From: Chytriomyces cf. hyalinus JEL632
Taxonomy: Eukaryota; Chytridiomycota; Chytridiomycetes; Chytridiales; Chytriomycetaceae
Assembly: GCA_025435555.1 (NCBI GenBank)
Contig: JAIWWG010000112.1
Coordinates: 25,931 to 89,930, forward strand
Direction: 5' to 3'
DNA: 64,000 bases
Part shown: in pieces, positions 33,756-42,843 of the stretch
How the letters are laid out: each line of letters begins with the position of its first letter
Position numbering within the stretch: the stretch's first letter is position 1
Made by a program: the position numbers and the translations under genes
Notes under the pieces: generated by a model
What the model was told of the DNA's origin: nothing
Databases searched by the model: none
Seen by the model: the letters and a program-made list of their open reading frames with translations, nothing else

Positions 33756-34808
33756 TTACAAAGACGCGGAGACGCTCTCCAAAATAGAGGCTTGTGGCCA
33801 CGACAGAGGTATCAATACCAAAGCGACCCCACAATCAGACTTCTGCGCACGAAACTGAGGCGAGACTGAGCTGAGCGGCATAGCGCGTGACAGCCTATCC
33901 AAGTGCACTTTCCGCACGCGCGATCCTTTCAAGTTTCCCATGAACCGATCTGTGCCCGCGATTCAAAAGGCTGCGCAAGGCAAATCTCGTCCAGATCTCG
34001 ACACTGCGCAAGCAAGATGCCATCGCATAACTCCGGGGAACAAAGACGGAGCTTGAAAAGTTTTGGAATACGATGAACAATGCGCTGAATTACTGGCGGT
34101 AAGGGAACCCACGCAGCGATTTTGTTGACGGGAACTGTTGCCAAATGGTTCGCAATTCCTTGCATGAAAGTTGCATTATTTTCTCTACGCTGGGAGAAGT
34201 AATGGAGCGTATTTATGCCTCTTTTGGATTCCGAAATCTTGGCCAGCAATTTAGCAAGTCCCAGCGATCGCATTCCAACTCTCACTTCAAGCATTTCAGG
34301 CATAGCGCCAAACAAGGTTTCAACTTCCGCATACCCGTCATGCTATGAAAGAATCCGCGAATAGGTTCCAACTGCGTGAGAAACACTGTGCCGCGTGGAC
34401 CAGTAGTCGAACTCCAGTGTCAAACCACATGAACGCCGGCCAAAGTTTATCGGGATCACTTGGACTTTCATAACTTTCATACTGCATGACGCCAAACATG
34501 ACACTGGAGATGTACTTGTAATGACGGGCCCCGTGGCACAGCTGCCAAATGGTCTCGCCATCCGTGAATGCGGCGATTCGATCCAGGATTTCAACTGACA
34601 TAGATTCCAGCGTATTGTCTGCTGATACCGTGGGTGTGAAAAGAGAAGGAAGTGGATGAGATGCATGCTGTGTGAGATGCTTGGTCTTCCGAGAAAGCAT
34701 CGAAGACGTCTGCGGTAATAGCTGATTTCGGTCAGGGCATGGTGTTGGAGGGGATGTGGTTTGCTGGACGTGCATTTGGCAGCACTTGCATGTTTGCGAG
34801 ACTTCCAT
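33756..34808 (-). pseudogene. F-box-like gene, frameshifted
   Basis: Starts MEVSQTCKCCQMHVQQTTSP, followed by an F-box-like segment (TLESMSVEILDRIAAFTDGE, then TIWQLCHGARHYKYIS). One frame ends at a stop near 34338 (SRSWNLFADSF), and coding continues in another frame: YAEVETLFGAMPEMLEVRVG, later IQRIVHRIPKLFKLRLCSPE. A second frame change near 33940 leads to MGNLKGSRVRKVHLDRLSRA. F-box proteins deliver substrates to SCF ubiquitin ligases; this type has an F-box and weak leucine-rich repeats. Two frame breaks suggest a pseudogene; matching fragments occur at 34881-35180 and 18950-19480. Confidence 0.65.
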
Positions 34809-34880
34809 TTTATTCACTTTTAGGTTGGTTTCGGACGAAAAAATGGATATCGACTGCCGTTTGGCCTTGCCTCCGGCTAC

Positions 34881-35180
34881 TTATACCCTGGATCGTACTC
34901 GAGAGCAAATGAGAGTGGCAAAGAATGTGTACCAGCAGGAGGATGATGAAAGACCGCGACGATGTCTGCGGCCACCATTCATAAGTTGTACGGGCCAGCC
35001 CGGCGTCTTTATTGACTGACGAATATAAAAACTGACATCCCAATCAGACATATACTGCTCACTCCAGCCAAATTCATGAAACTGGCGCGAGATTGAATTG
35101 AGCGGCATGGCACGTGACAGCCTATTCAAATACACTTTCCGCACGTGAGATCCTTTCAAGTTTTCCATGAACTGATCCAC
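34881..35180 (-). pseudogene. C-terminal fragment of the F-box-like family
   Basis: Reads MDQFMENLKGSHVRKVYLNR, then LSRAMPLNSISRQFHEFGWS, parallel to the C-terminus of the neighbouring copy (MGNLKGSRVRKVHLDRLSRA), and ends at a stop at 34881. No F-box part is present upstream; the DNA above 35200 passes into the promoter of the UBC6-type gene. It lies head to tail with the longer copy, so it is a tandem duplication remnant. Confidence 0.6.
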
Positions 35181-35321
35181 ATAACTTGCTTCAATTGGGA
35201 CTGTTGCTCCTGTGTGGTGACTCGAACTTCAAGACTGGTGGAAATGGACAAGCTTGGCGGCCTCTCCATCGCAAACAATCGTGGTTTCGTTGGTAAATAA
35301 AATAAATTTAAACAAAATATC

Positions 35322-36642
35322 ATGTCCCGCAGTGCCGCCGTTAAGCGGCTCATGAAAGAGTTCGCGGACCTCGAAGCAGATCCATCACCCGACTTCATCG
35401 CTTACCCAATCAGCGATTCGAACGTGTTTGAGTGGTAAGCAACCCCACGATGCACTTCTGGTCAAAGCTGACACTTGTGACAGGCATTTCACACTGCGAG
35501 GACCCAACGAATGCGGATTCACAGGCGGCAAGTACCATGGACGCATCGTCTTTCCTGCCGATTATCCATTCAAGGTGCGTTCCAAGTTTTGTGTATTTTG
35601 GACGCTGGCGCATTCTGATTGGCCCGCATACTCAGCCTCCAGACATGTACTTCCTGACTCCAAACGGCAGATTCGAACTCAACAAAAAGATTTGCCTGTC
35701 CATCACTGGCTTTCATGCTGAAACTTGGAGACCTGCATGGTGTGTGTTTCTTGTTCTAATTGATTCTTGACATCAAAAGATTCCATCTATCCTGCAATGC
35801 AATTTTATGCAACCATGCATCTAACCTTTGTTTTCATGACAGGGGAATTCGCTCCGCTCTGACGGCCTTGATTTCATTTTTCCCCACGGAAGGAAATGGT
35901 GCCATTGGAGCGTTAGATTGGACTTCGGACGAGCGTGCTGTTTATGCGAAAAAGAGTCTCGATTGGGTGTGCACAGGTTGGCATTAAAATGGCTGTCGCA
36001 GATTGACCCTCTGACTCAATTTCGGAAATTGCGTAGGAATTTGCGAACGCTGCGAAGGAATTAAAATGCGCGACTTGTTGACGGACGCATTGCTGGAATC
36101 AGGCCTTGAGCGCAAGAAAGTGGACGGCGCGGACGAAATCAAGTTTACAGTCAAGTCTTCGACAGAAAATATCGATTCTTCAACTGCAACGCCAAATGTT
36201 TCGGAAGTGCACGAAGGTGCGTTTAAATTGCGACTAGGGTTGTTTTGTTTTGTCCGCTGTGGATCTGAATGCTTTCAATCAAACAGTCACGGAAGTTTCT
36301 TCAGCAACCAGGGAATCTTCACCATTGAGACCTATCGATCCTTCACTGGCAAATGAGGGACTCACAAATCGCAGGTATGCAGCGTCGGCAGCATCAGGTG
36401 CTCCGAATCGTATTCACACTGAGGAGGAACCACTGCCCGCAGCAGCAGCAGCAGCAGCGGCACAAGTCGCTCCATTGCCTGTGGACACGGCACCACAAGC
36501 ACAAGCGGCTGTACTCCCGCAGCTGAGTCCAGAGTGGCAGGAATACCATTCGCGTTTACGCCGCATCGATACCGTTATTCTTACGCTCGGGGGAGGCATA
36601 CTGTACATTGTTTTGCGGAGACTCGGGATTCTATTCGGATAA
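35322..36642 (+). CDS. UBC6: UBC6/UBE2J-type ubiquitin-conjugating enzyme, tail-anchored
   Basis: At least six exons: 35322-35434, 35484-35574, 35636-35739, 35843 to about 35976, about 36037-36215, and about 36250-36642 (TAA); the first three joins have matching phases. The UBC fold shows GPNECGFTGGKYHGRIVFPA, DYPFKPPDMYFLTPNGRFEL and the active-site cysteine in NKKICLSITGFHAETWRPAW, followed by GIRSALTALISFFPTEGNG. The spacing is typical of the UBE2J group, which lacks the HPN motif. A Pro/Ala-rich linker precedes a C-terminal hydrophobic anchor (VILTLGGGILYIVLRRLGIL). The enzyme is expected on the ER membrane, passing ubiquitin to ER-degradation ligases. The exon 4 to 5 join is uncertain: the donor near 35977 gives WVCTG-ICERCEG. 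Confidence 0.9.
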
Positions 36643-36897
36643 GCATGCATGATTCGAATAATAAAGGCAGCCCAGCTTATGAAATCAATTGTAAAAAAAA
36701 ACGAGGGTTTTGCTCCGGGCGTCTTGTCCGTGGGCGTGTCCACGTTTTTGTTGTTTTGATTGGTCATTTTTCCTGGATTTCGGGGACCCATTTTCGTGGA
36801 AATCTGCTGAACCACAACGTGTTTCAAAAGCGAGGGTCCAGCGCTTCTTCTTCACCATCAAAACAAAAAGTACTCAGCCAAAACATCCAAAGTCAAT

Positions 36898-37125
36898 ATG
36901 CCTGCCACTGCCGCATCTCCTTCCGCCAAGTCCATGTTCCCACAAGCAAAGTCCCTTGCCATGTCTTCGGCTAAATCTGCACCAAGTGCAGCTACTGCCC
37001 AGGCAGACGCGACATCTGCATCCTCGCAGAGCATTGCTCCTGAATCCATCAAGTCGTTATCCAGTGCCAAGAGCCAACAGTGTCTGACAGCCAAGGTCTT
37101 GTTTGTTGGCAACAAGTTTATCTGA
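36898..37125 (+). CDS. Small Ser/Ala-rich protein A (75 aa), tandem pair
   Basis: Intronless frame from ATG at 36898 to TGA at 37123-37125. It starts MPATAASPSAKSMFPQAKSL, is rich in Ser, Ala and Gln, and ends LTAKVLFVGNKFI. The neighbour at 37634 is a paralogue, with the same MPATAA start, MFPQAKSL, SIAPESIKS and LFVGNKFI end. Conservation of both ends with a drifting middle argues that this is a real, selected protein. It has no signal peptide or membrane segment; it is basic and probably disordered with a short hydrophobic tail. I know no family that matches. Upstream DNA also resembles that of the paralogue (CCATTTTCGTGG near 36788). Confidence 0.75.
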   Translation: MPATAASPSAKSMFPQAKSLAMSSAKSAPSAATAQADATSASSQSIAPESIKSLSSAKSQQCLTAKVLFVGNKFI

Positions 37126-37633
37126 GACGGGTCCCTTTGTCAAGACCAAACATTTTGCATAATTTACCATATATTTACTGTTTAAAAATAAAAACTCGCT
37201 CGATTCATACTACCGATTCTTTGCTTGTGTTGATGCAACGCAGCTGAGCGTTTGACTATTTTGGACATGGAAGGACCATGTCGGACATGCAAGAAATAAC
37301 ATGAAGAAGAAGGACCGTTATCGGACATGGGAAAGAAGAAGCAACAACAGCTTCCCTTTCATTACCACACGTTGATGCGTGCGTGGCTCTCTAGCAACAT
37401 CCGATCCGACCAATGAGAGCAAAGCATTTTAAAAATGAGGGTTTGTCACTTGTTTTTAATCTTGTAAATTTGAATGGGCATTTTTGATTAACATTGCCTT
37501 ACCCTGTTTTTTTGTTTTTGTTTATTCCAGTCCCCCAATTTTCGTGGGCAGCGGCTTAACCACTTTGAGGTTAAAATGAACGCATCCGGTTCCCGTTTTC
37601 TTGCATCCAAACAACACATCCAAGTAAACAACA
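37126..37633. other. Intergenic stretch between the tandem small genes
   Basis: Includes a short inverted repeat near 37262-37282 (GGACATGG, spacer, CCATGTC) within a purine-rich run repeating TCGGACATG, and a promoter-proximal CCAATTTTCGTGG at about 37535 that parallels the one upstream of the first copy. No other gene is supported. Confidence 0.5.
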
Positions 37634-37867
37634 ATGCCTGCTACCGCCGCTACCACTACCAGCCCAGCTGCTGCCAAGGCCATGTTCCCACAAGCAAAGT
37701 CACTCTCCATGGCTTCCTCCGCAAAACCCGCCTTGTCAGTGCAAGCAGACACAAAGTCAGTTGCCACACGTAGCATTGCCCCAGAGTCCATCAAATCCAC
37801 AACCAGCACCAGCACCCAACAGTCTCTGACCGCAAGGGCATTGTTTGTTGGAAACAAATTCATCTGA
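37634..37867 (+). CDS. Small Ser/Ala-rich protein B (77 aa), tandem pair
   Basis: Intronless frame from ATG at 37634 to TGA at 37865-37867. It starts MPATAATTTSPAAAKAMFPQ and ends LTARALFVGNKFI. Shared with protein A: MPATAA, MFPQAKSL, SIAPESIKS, QQ(S/C)LTA, and the C-terminal LFVGNKFI. The middle differs by substitutions and small length changes that keep the frame. A possible intron acceptor (TTTATTCCAG at about 37530) in the leader suggests a spliced 5' UTR. The function is unknown. The fixed C-terminus could be a binding or targeting motif; that is inference. Confidence 0.75.
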   Translation: MPATAATTTSPAAAKAMFPQAKSLSMASSAKPALSVQADTKSVATRSIAPESIKSTTSTSTQQSLTARALFVGNKFI

Positions 37868-39128
37868 GGGGTTCCTTCGCATCGGGCCCATACTATTTCC
37901 TTTGCATTCATTTTCACCTTTTCCAGCTGGCTGTCACAATAAACAAAACACATGATACACAAAAACGTTTCCCAAAACTGCTTCGTTTTCACGCTTGTCT
38001 GTTGCAGTCAGGAGTGTCGAATGGCTCATCACGTGTTGCGACTGAGTCTGTAGTACAACACTCAAGACAAGCACATTCGACACACACGCGGTCAAGTCGC
38101 AGATTCCAGTTTTTTGTGATGTGGTTGTTCAGGCGGCAATGGATCAGATTGTTTTATTGACTTCAGGCGTGTTATCTAAATGCGATCTGATTGCACAAAG
38201 GATGGCTGTTTGCAATCCGTACTCTTTGATGCCAAACTGGACACTTGATAAGTTGATAAGGACAGATTCAAAGCCGCATATTTCAAAGTTTAGAACATGA
38301 CAATCAGCAAAACATTTTTGGGCAAACGCAATTCCCAACTATCATACTTGAAAATAAAACCATCGCAAAGATCAATTCCATAACATCAAACCAACAGCTT
38401 GCATCTCTGGTATTTCAAGTTAAGGATGCACAACCCGCACAAGAACCTTGAGAGCGTGAAGATCAAGAGGAAGGTCATTCTTGAGTTGATATGCTTGAAG
38501 ACTTTGCTTTGAGTGAAATGCTGGAATTGCAAACTTCACATTGTTGGCATGAACCCCAAGCACCAAAACGTCTGCCTCCATGTACCAGCTGTCTTGGTCC
38601 CAGACACTGAAGCATTTTCAGCAGGAGTTAAGGGAATAAAAAGCAAATATACCAGTCACCAGTTACGCAAGCAGAGCAAAACTTTGCAGCAAATTCCCCC
38701 AGAATTGGGACTCATGGTGGTTGGCTCTCCTGAGAAGAGCCAAGAGTGCCAAGAGAGCAGGGAAGAGAGGAGAAACCAACGTATTCCTGGGTTACAATAA
38801 GAAGGAAAAGACCATCACTCCCCTCCCAAACCCTTCCGACATGTGGTGTGTATATGTGGAAGCTAAATAAATGCACCCTATAACAGTACAATGCAATCTG
38901 CTTAAAATGTGAATCAGGCAACAGGGGAGACTTCAGGTTCTGCCACCAGTGCAGGGGACTGGCACCTGATGCCCAATCCTGAGGAACAGTGGCAGTGAAC
39001 GAAAAGTACATAGCCGCCTGCGCAGCAGCCCTGGAAGGAGTCAGGCCCATGAGAACTCAGCAGGCTTGCCAGCTTCCTGGCATCCTGCCCAGCAAAGCCG
39101 GCTGTGGGAGCCAGGATGACAACACCTC
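37868..39128. other. Stretch without a recognised gene
   Basis: A 10-bp inverted repeat GTGTCGAATG / CATTCGACAC lies at about 38013 and 38072. Short open frames at 38144-38338 (minus, FADCHVLNFEICGFESVLIN) and 38513-38800 (plus) have no known domain. From about 38100 the DNA becomes CpG-poor like other decayed blocks; 38920-39120 is locally GC-richer. Confidence 0.4.
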
Positions 39129-39192
39129 ATGTCGGTACAAATGGTGGTGGCACGCAGTACGAGGGTTTGTGACTTGAGGACTAGGTGCTACA
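39129..39192 (+). repeat. LTR-type repeat, copy B (truncated)
   Basis: 64 bp that match 63401-63464 with a single mismatch. It corresponds to the start of the TGTCGG repeat family. The match ends abruptly at CTACA, so only the 5' tip is present. Confidence 0.75.
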
Positions 39193-39215
39193 CAGAGGGC
39201 GTGCAGTTTTACCCA

Positions 39216-40041
39216 TCACTGAACCCATCTTATGTGCATACTATATAAAATAAAAAATGAGGAGCGTGAGGGAAAATGCCTCAATTCTCTTCTTTTCGCG
39301 CAACAGAACTCAATTACACCAACCTTTTTCCAACTTCTCGTCAGGTATCGCAAACTTGCCCCCTGCCATGAGCTGCTTAAATGTGATCTTTCAAGCCAGG
39401 AATACTGCTCAATGTCGCGTGGCTCAAGCTCGTGACCATCCTGCAATCTCGCAAAGAACTTGTCCATTTCAGGACTGAGCTTGGGCGCATCTATTCATCA
39501 TTCCCATTGATTGTATTAGCAAAATAAGAACATACCCAATCACTGACAAGCTCTTGAACCTCAATGCCTGGATACTTTTTGGTTTTTGAAGTGCCTCCAT
39601 CACCTTGATGACTAATGTGGAAGGACCTTCGATCAGAATTAGGGTGGATGATCAGTTGAGAGGCCCTATAGTTGCTCCGTGTTGTGGAGCATCATTTTCA
39701 ATCTGTCAGCATTTGCGCAGATGGTTCCAGACACTTTGCTGCTTCTTTTGATTCGATTCGTTGCTTGTAAATGATGCAGGGTGAGGCACATGAATTGCTG
39801 CTGTTTCTGTGTTTAAAAAGCTGTTTGATAAGGATTTGAGGTTTATTGGGTTTTGTGTTTCAACCCAACATGATGGTTTTGTATGAAAATGCATGGGAAT
39901 GATAATCTGTGGGATGACAATGTGTGTGTGAGAATGGATCCCTGAAGCCCAGTCCATTTTCATGCTGGCAAAACTGTGGAGTTGACAGTGAGAGGACGAA
40001 GAGAATAAATGTGTAATGATCCTACTCTGAATCTGCTTCAT
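39216..40041 (-). CDS. Unrecognised minus-strand coding fragments
   Basis: Open frames in order on the minus strand: 40041-39706 (MKQIQSRIITHLFSSSSHCQ, later ETAAIHVPHPASFTSNESNQ), a block near 39650-39530 (MEALQKPKSIQALRFKSLSV), and 39467 to about 39330 (MDKFFARLQDGHELEPRDIE, QYSWLERSHL). They look like exons of one protein, but joins and domain could not be established. The DNA is CpG-poor. It may be a decayed gene. Confidence 0.3.
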
Positions 40042-40137
40042 TGAAGTCTAGTCTGAGTCAGGATGTCTCTTTAAAGCCTCAGTCTGGGAACTTCAAAATA
40101 GTCATTTATATTAGTACTAAAATTTGACGAATTACCT

Positions 40138-40212
40138 GCTCCGTTAGCTCAGTTGGTTTAGAGCGTGGTGCTAATAACGCCAAGGTCACAGGTTCGATCC
40201 CTGTACGGAGCA
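40138..40212 (+). tRNA. tRNA-Ile (anticodon AAU)
   Basis: A 75-nt cloverleaf: acceptor GCTCCGT pairing with ACGGAGC, D arm with AGCTCAGTTGG, anticodon stem TGGTG/CGCCA around loop CTAATAA (anticodon AAT), and T arm CACAGGTTCGATCCCTGT. No intron. It lies about 190 bp upstream of the proteasome beta gene. Confidence 0.96.
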
Positions 40213-40403
40213 TGTAAATTTTTTCCTATCTTTCCTTTTTCGCCCGTTCGAATCAACTCAAGACTCCCAATTGGCAGTGAGTGCCATGCATCCATTCGAC
40301 ATATCGATCAGTTTTTGTCTGTGAGGCAGCCAAGGTTCATGTGATGTGCTTGCTTGTGACAGTTTTTGCAAAGGAGACGCGTTTATCATTGCGTAAATAA
40401 AAA

Positions 40404-41286
40404 ATGGTAAAAGCGGCCGACCTCCCTCCTGCACCAACACTCCCAAGCATACGCACGCACGCAGTCGGACTTCCCTTCCTCTTCGAATATCAATATGCGC
40501 TCGAAATCGCTCTGGAATGCTCGTCCGCTGGAAACTAAAACATCAACACCACCCATAAAAACAATTAGGAAGTGCTCCTTGGAATCACGGGTAAAGACTT
40601 TGTACTCACAGCAAGTGACGACACTTGCGCACGAGGAATCGTTGTGCAGAAGCGCGGGGAGGACAAGTCCCGGGCCTTGAACAAGAACAATTTGATGCTG
40701 TTTACTGGAGAGGCTGGTGACACGACGCAATTTGCAGAGTATATCCAATGCAATACGCAGGTTTGTATTGTTGGATCTTGATTTTGGTCTTCAATGAGTT
40801 TATTTGTCCAACTTAACTGTGTTGGAATATTTGCAGCTGTATCGCATCCGAAACGGTATGGATCTGAGCACCCGCGCAGTGTCCAGCTATGTCCGCAAAG
40901 AGCTGGCCACATCGTTAAGAAGCAGAGTGCGTTATATCCTTGCAAAAGTTCATCTGCAAAACTGATGATCCCATTCTTGCACACAGCACCCATACACTGT
41001 AAACCTGCTCATTGGCGGCGTTGACCCCAAAACTGGAACTCCCGAATTGTACTGGCTCGACTACCTCAGTTCATGCGTGAAACTCAACTACGCGGCGCAC
41101 GGATACGCGTCCTACTTTTGCATGAGTACCATGGATCGATACTGGAAGCCCGAATTGAGTGTCGAAGAAGCCATCAGCTTGCTCAAGAAATGTCTGGCAG
41201 AGTTGAAGGTCCGTTTCATTGGGAACCTGCCAAACTTTGTTGTCAAGATTACGGATAAGGACGGCATTCGTGAAATTGAGATTTAA
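40404..41286 (+). CDS. PRE1: 20S proteasome beta-4 subunit (Pre1/PSMB2 type)
   Basis: Four coding exons: 40404-40406 (only the ATG), 40569-40760, 40837-40926 and 40987-41286 (TAA), all phase 0. The protein begins MEVLLGITGKDFVLTASD, matching the family start (an M-E-x-L-x-G-I pattern), and continues with LFTGEAGDTTQFAEYIQCNT, MDLSTRAVSSYVRKELATSL, YTVNLLIGGVDPKTGTPELY, MDRYWKPELSVEEAISLLKK and LPNFVVKITDKDGIREIEI. Length about 195 residues, normal for this subunit. It lacks the catalytic Thr1, as expected for beta-4. The subunit forms part of the central beta ring of the 20S core. The start is chosen because ATG then GTAAAA (donor) and ATTAG then GAAGTG (acceptor) restore the conserved N-terminus. 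Confidence 0.93.
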
Positions 41287-41562
41287 GATTGCGATCAATG
41301 AAGCATGACCGGTTTTTTTTCTTTTTTGAAGTGATATGTGGGCGAGTGTGTGATCGAAATTTGGGTTGTTGGCGCATGTGGAAGTGACATTTGAAATGGA
41401 AGCTACACGACATTGCAAGCATGAAATACAATGATCCCTTCACTCTTGTAAAACTACAGCTTCAATCGGTGTTTATTTATTTTCGTTTGTTTTTCAGTTT
41501 CGTATTTTGGTTTTCGCGCTTGTTTTCATCGTATTCAAATTCTCCCTTCATCAATCAATCCG

Positions 41563-42348
41563 TTACTCGGCCCACGACCCTTCGACCGTCTCTCGAACTC
41601 GCCTATTGTATGCTTTGCGATCCTCCTGCAAAGAAAAATTGAAGCAGTAAGTGTGATGAGAAGGAGCCCGCCTCTTCTTCGAAAAAACGTACGGTGAATA
41701 GTCTGGCAGCTTCAGTATTTGCGGGAGAGTTTGGGTTTGGGTCATGCAGCAGCGACTGAATGGATGTCAGGATCGCCGCGGTGTCATACGTAGGACTCCT
41801 GCAAACCAGAGACAAGAGATTGAGGATCCTAATCAAGCCCCAAACCAAAGCAACCCTTACCATCGATTCTGCAGAATATCCAGACATAGATCCCCATTCG
41901 CATATACATTCGGATGGAACATTTTCGAAACAAATTTGACGTGGGGTGGTTTTGTTGGATACGATTCGTCAAAGGTGAGAATCAGTTTGAAAGTGCCGTC
42001 TTCGAACGGCGTTTCCTCGGGCCCAAAAATGACAGCGTTCCAGAGGAGCCTGTTTTTTTTAATTATTTTTTGGAGGGGGGCAAAGTCAGACAGACACCCA
42101 GGAAAGACAGCGACATACAGCTGTTGCAAGGGAAGGGTGGATCTTACACATTGTCGGGGCAAGGCGCTCCCGAGACTCCTTCCGGGGGATCCGTGCTGAG
42201 CTTCTTGAAGTCACGCATGAGACGGCGCTTTGCTGTGGTACTGTGAACGTTGTTTTTCAGGATGGGGTTCAGTCGGGAAAACGACTGCTTTTAGAAACTG
42301 TTGCGATATGCTGGTTCCATTCAAGTGGTGAAGGGGGGCTCACCTCAT
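41563..42348 (-). CDS. RAD6: RAD6/UBC2 ubiquitin-conjugating enzyme E2
   Basis: Five coding exons on the minus strand: 42348-42344 (ATGAG), 42240-42148, 42049-41861, 41798-41693 and 41625-41563 (TAA). Phases match throughout. The protein starts [20 protein letters not shown], then [40 protein letters not shown] and [15 protein letters not shown] with the catalytic cysteine, then [20 protein letters not shown] and a short tail ending GSWAE, giving about 152 residues as in RAD6 from other fungi and animals. The HPN motif is present. It ubiquitylates histone H2B and PCNA with RING partners. It lacks the long acidic tail of budding yeast. The start rests on the tiny first exon, which yields the conserved MS-T-xRR start. 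Confidence 0.93.
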
Positions 42349-42843
42349 TTTTTTGTTTGTGGGAGGGTTGTGATTTATTCTGGGTGGGTTTCGAATTTGT
42401 GTTTCTGAAAAGGAAAGTGTTCAATTGAAAAGTCAGCGAGAAGGCGATCATAGCGAAATATGTATTCACGGTGTGCCAGGTGATGGCTTTGAGAATAGCT
42501 TCTGTGGCCGAGGTCGCGGTGAAGGGGATGGCTGTGAAGGAAATAGCGGTGAAGAAGAGACCTTGCCGATGCAGGAGAGCGAGTAAACGGCCGCGAAGCA
42601 GCCGTTTGACAAGACCTCGCACAGTGAACCAAGTTCGCCCATTTGAAATGCTGAGAGTTTGTGGCCAGGTTGATCCGTTCCATTGGAACACGTATTGGTA
42701 TCTTGTACCGGAAATTTTGTCCCTCACAATTGCTACCAGCTGCAAATAAACGCCCATCGAATATTCAGGATAATGAACCACGCGCATAAACCTTGATCAG
42801 TTTTTATTTCCTCAGCGCAATAAACCCCCATTTCGTAGTTCCA
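42349..42843. other. Intergenic: RAD6 promoter and dynein 3' end
   Basis: Lies between the RAD6 start and the dynein stop, both on the minus strand. A 172-codon open frame on the minus strand (42787-42269) overlaps it and runs into the RAD6 first intron, but it contains repeated short units (FTAI/FTAT) and no domain, so I do not call it a gene. Repeated GTGAAGG/GCGGTGAAG units occur at 42520-42555 on the plus strand. Confidence 0.5.

Noticed and set aside
42269-42787. 172-codon minus-strand open frame between RAD6 and dynein
   Set aside because: It overlaps the RAD6 start and first intron, contains short repeated units and shows no domain; more likely a chance frame.
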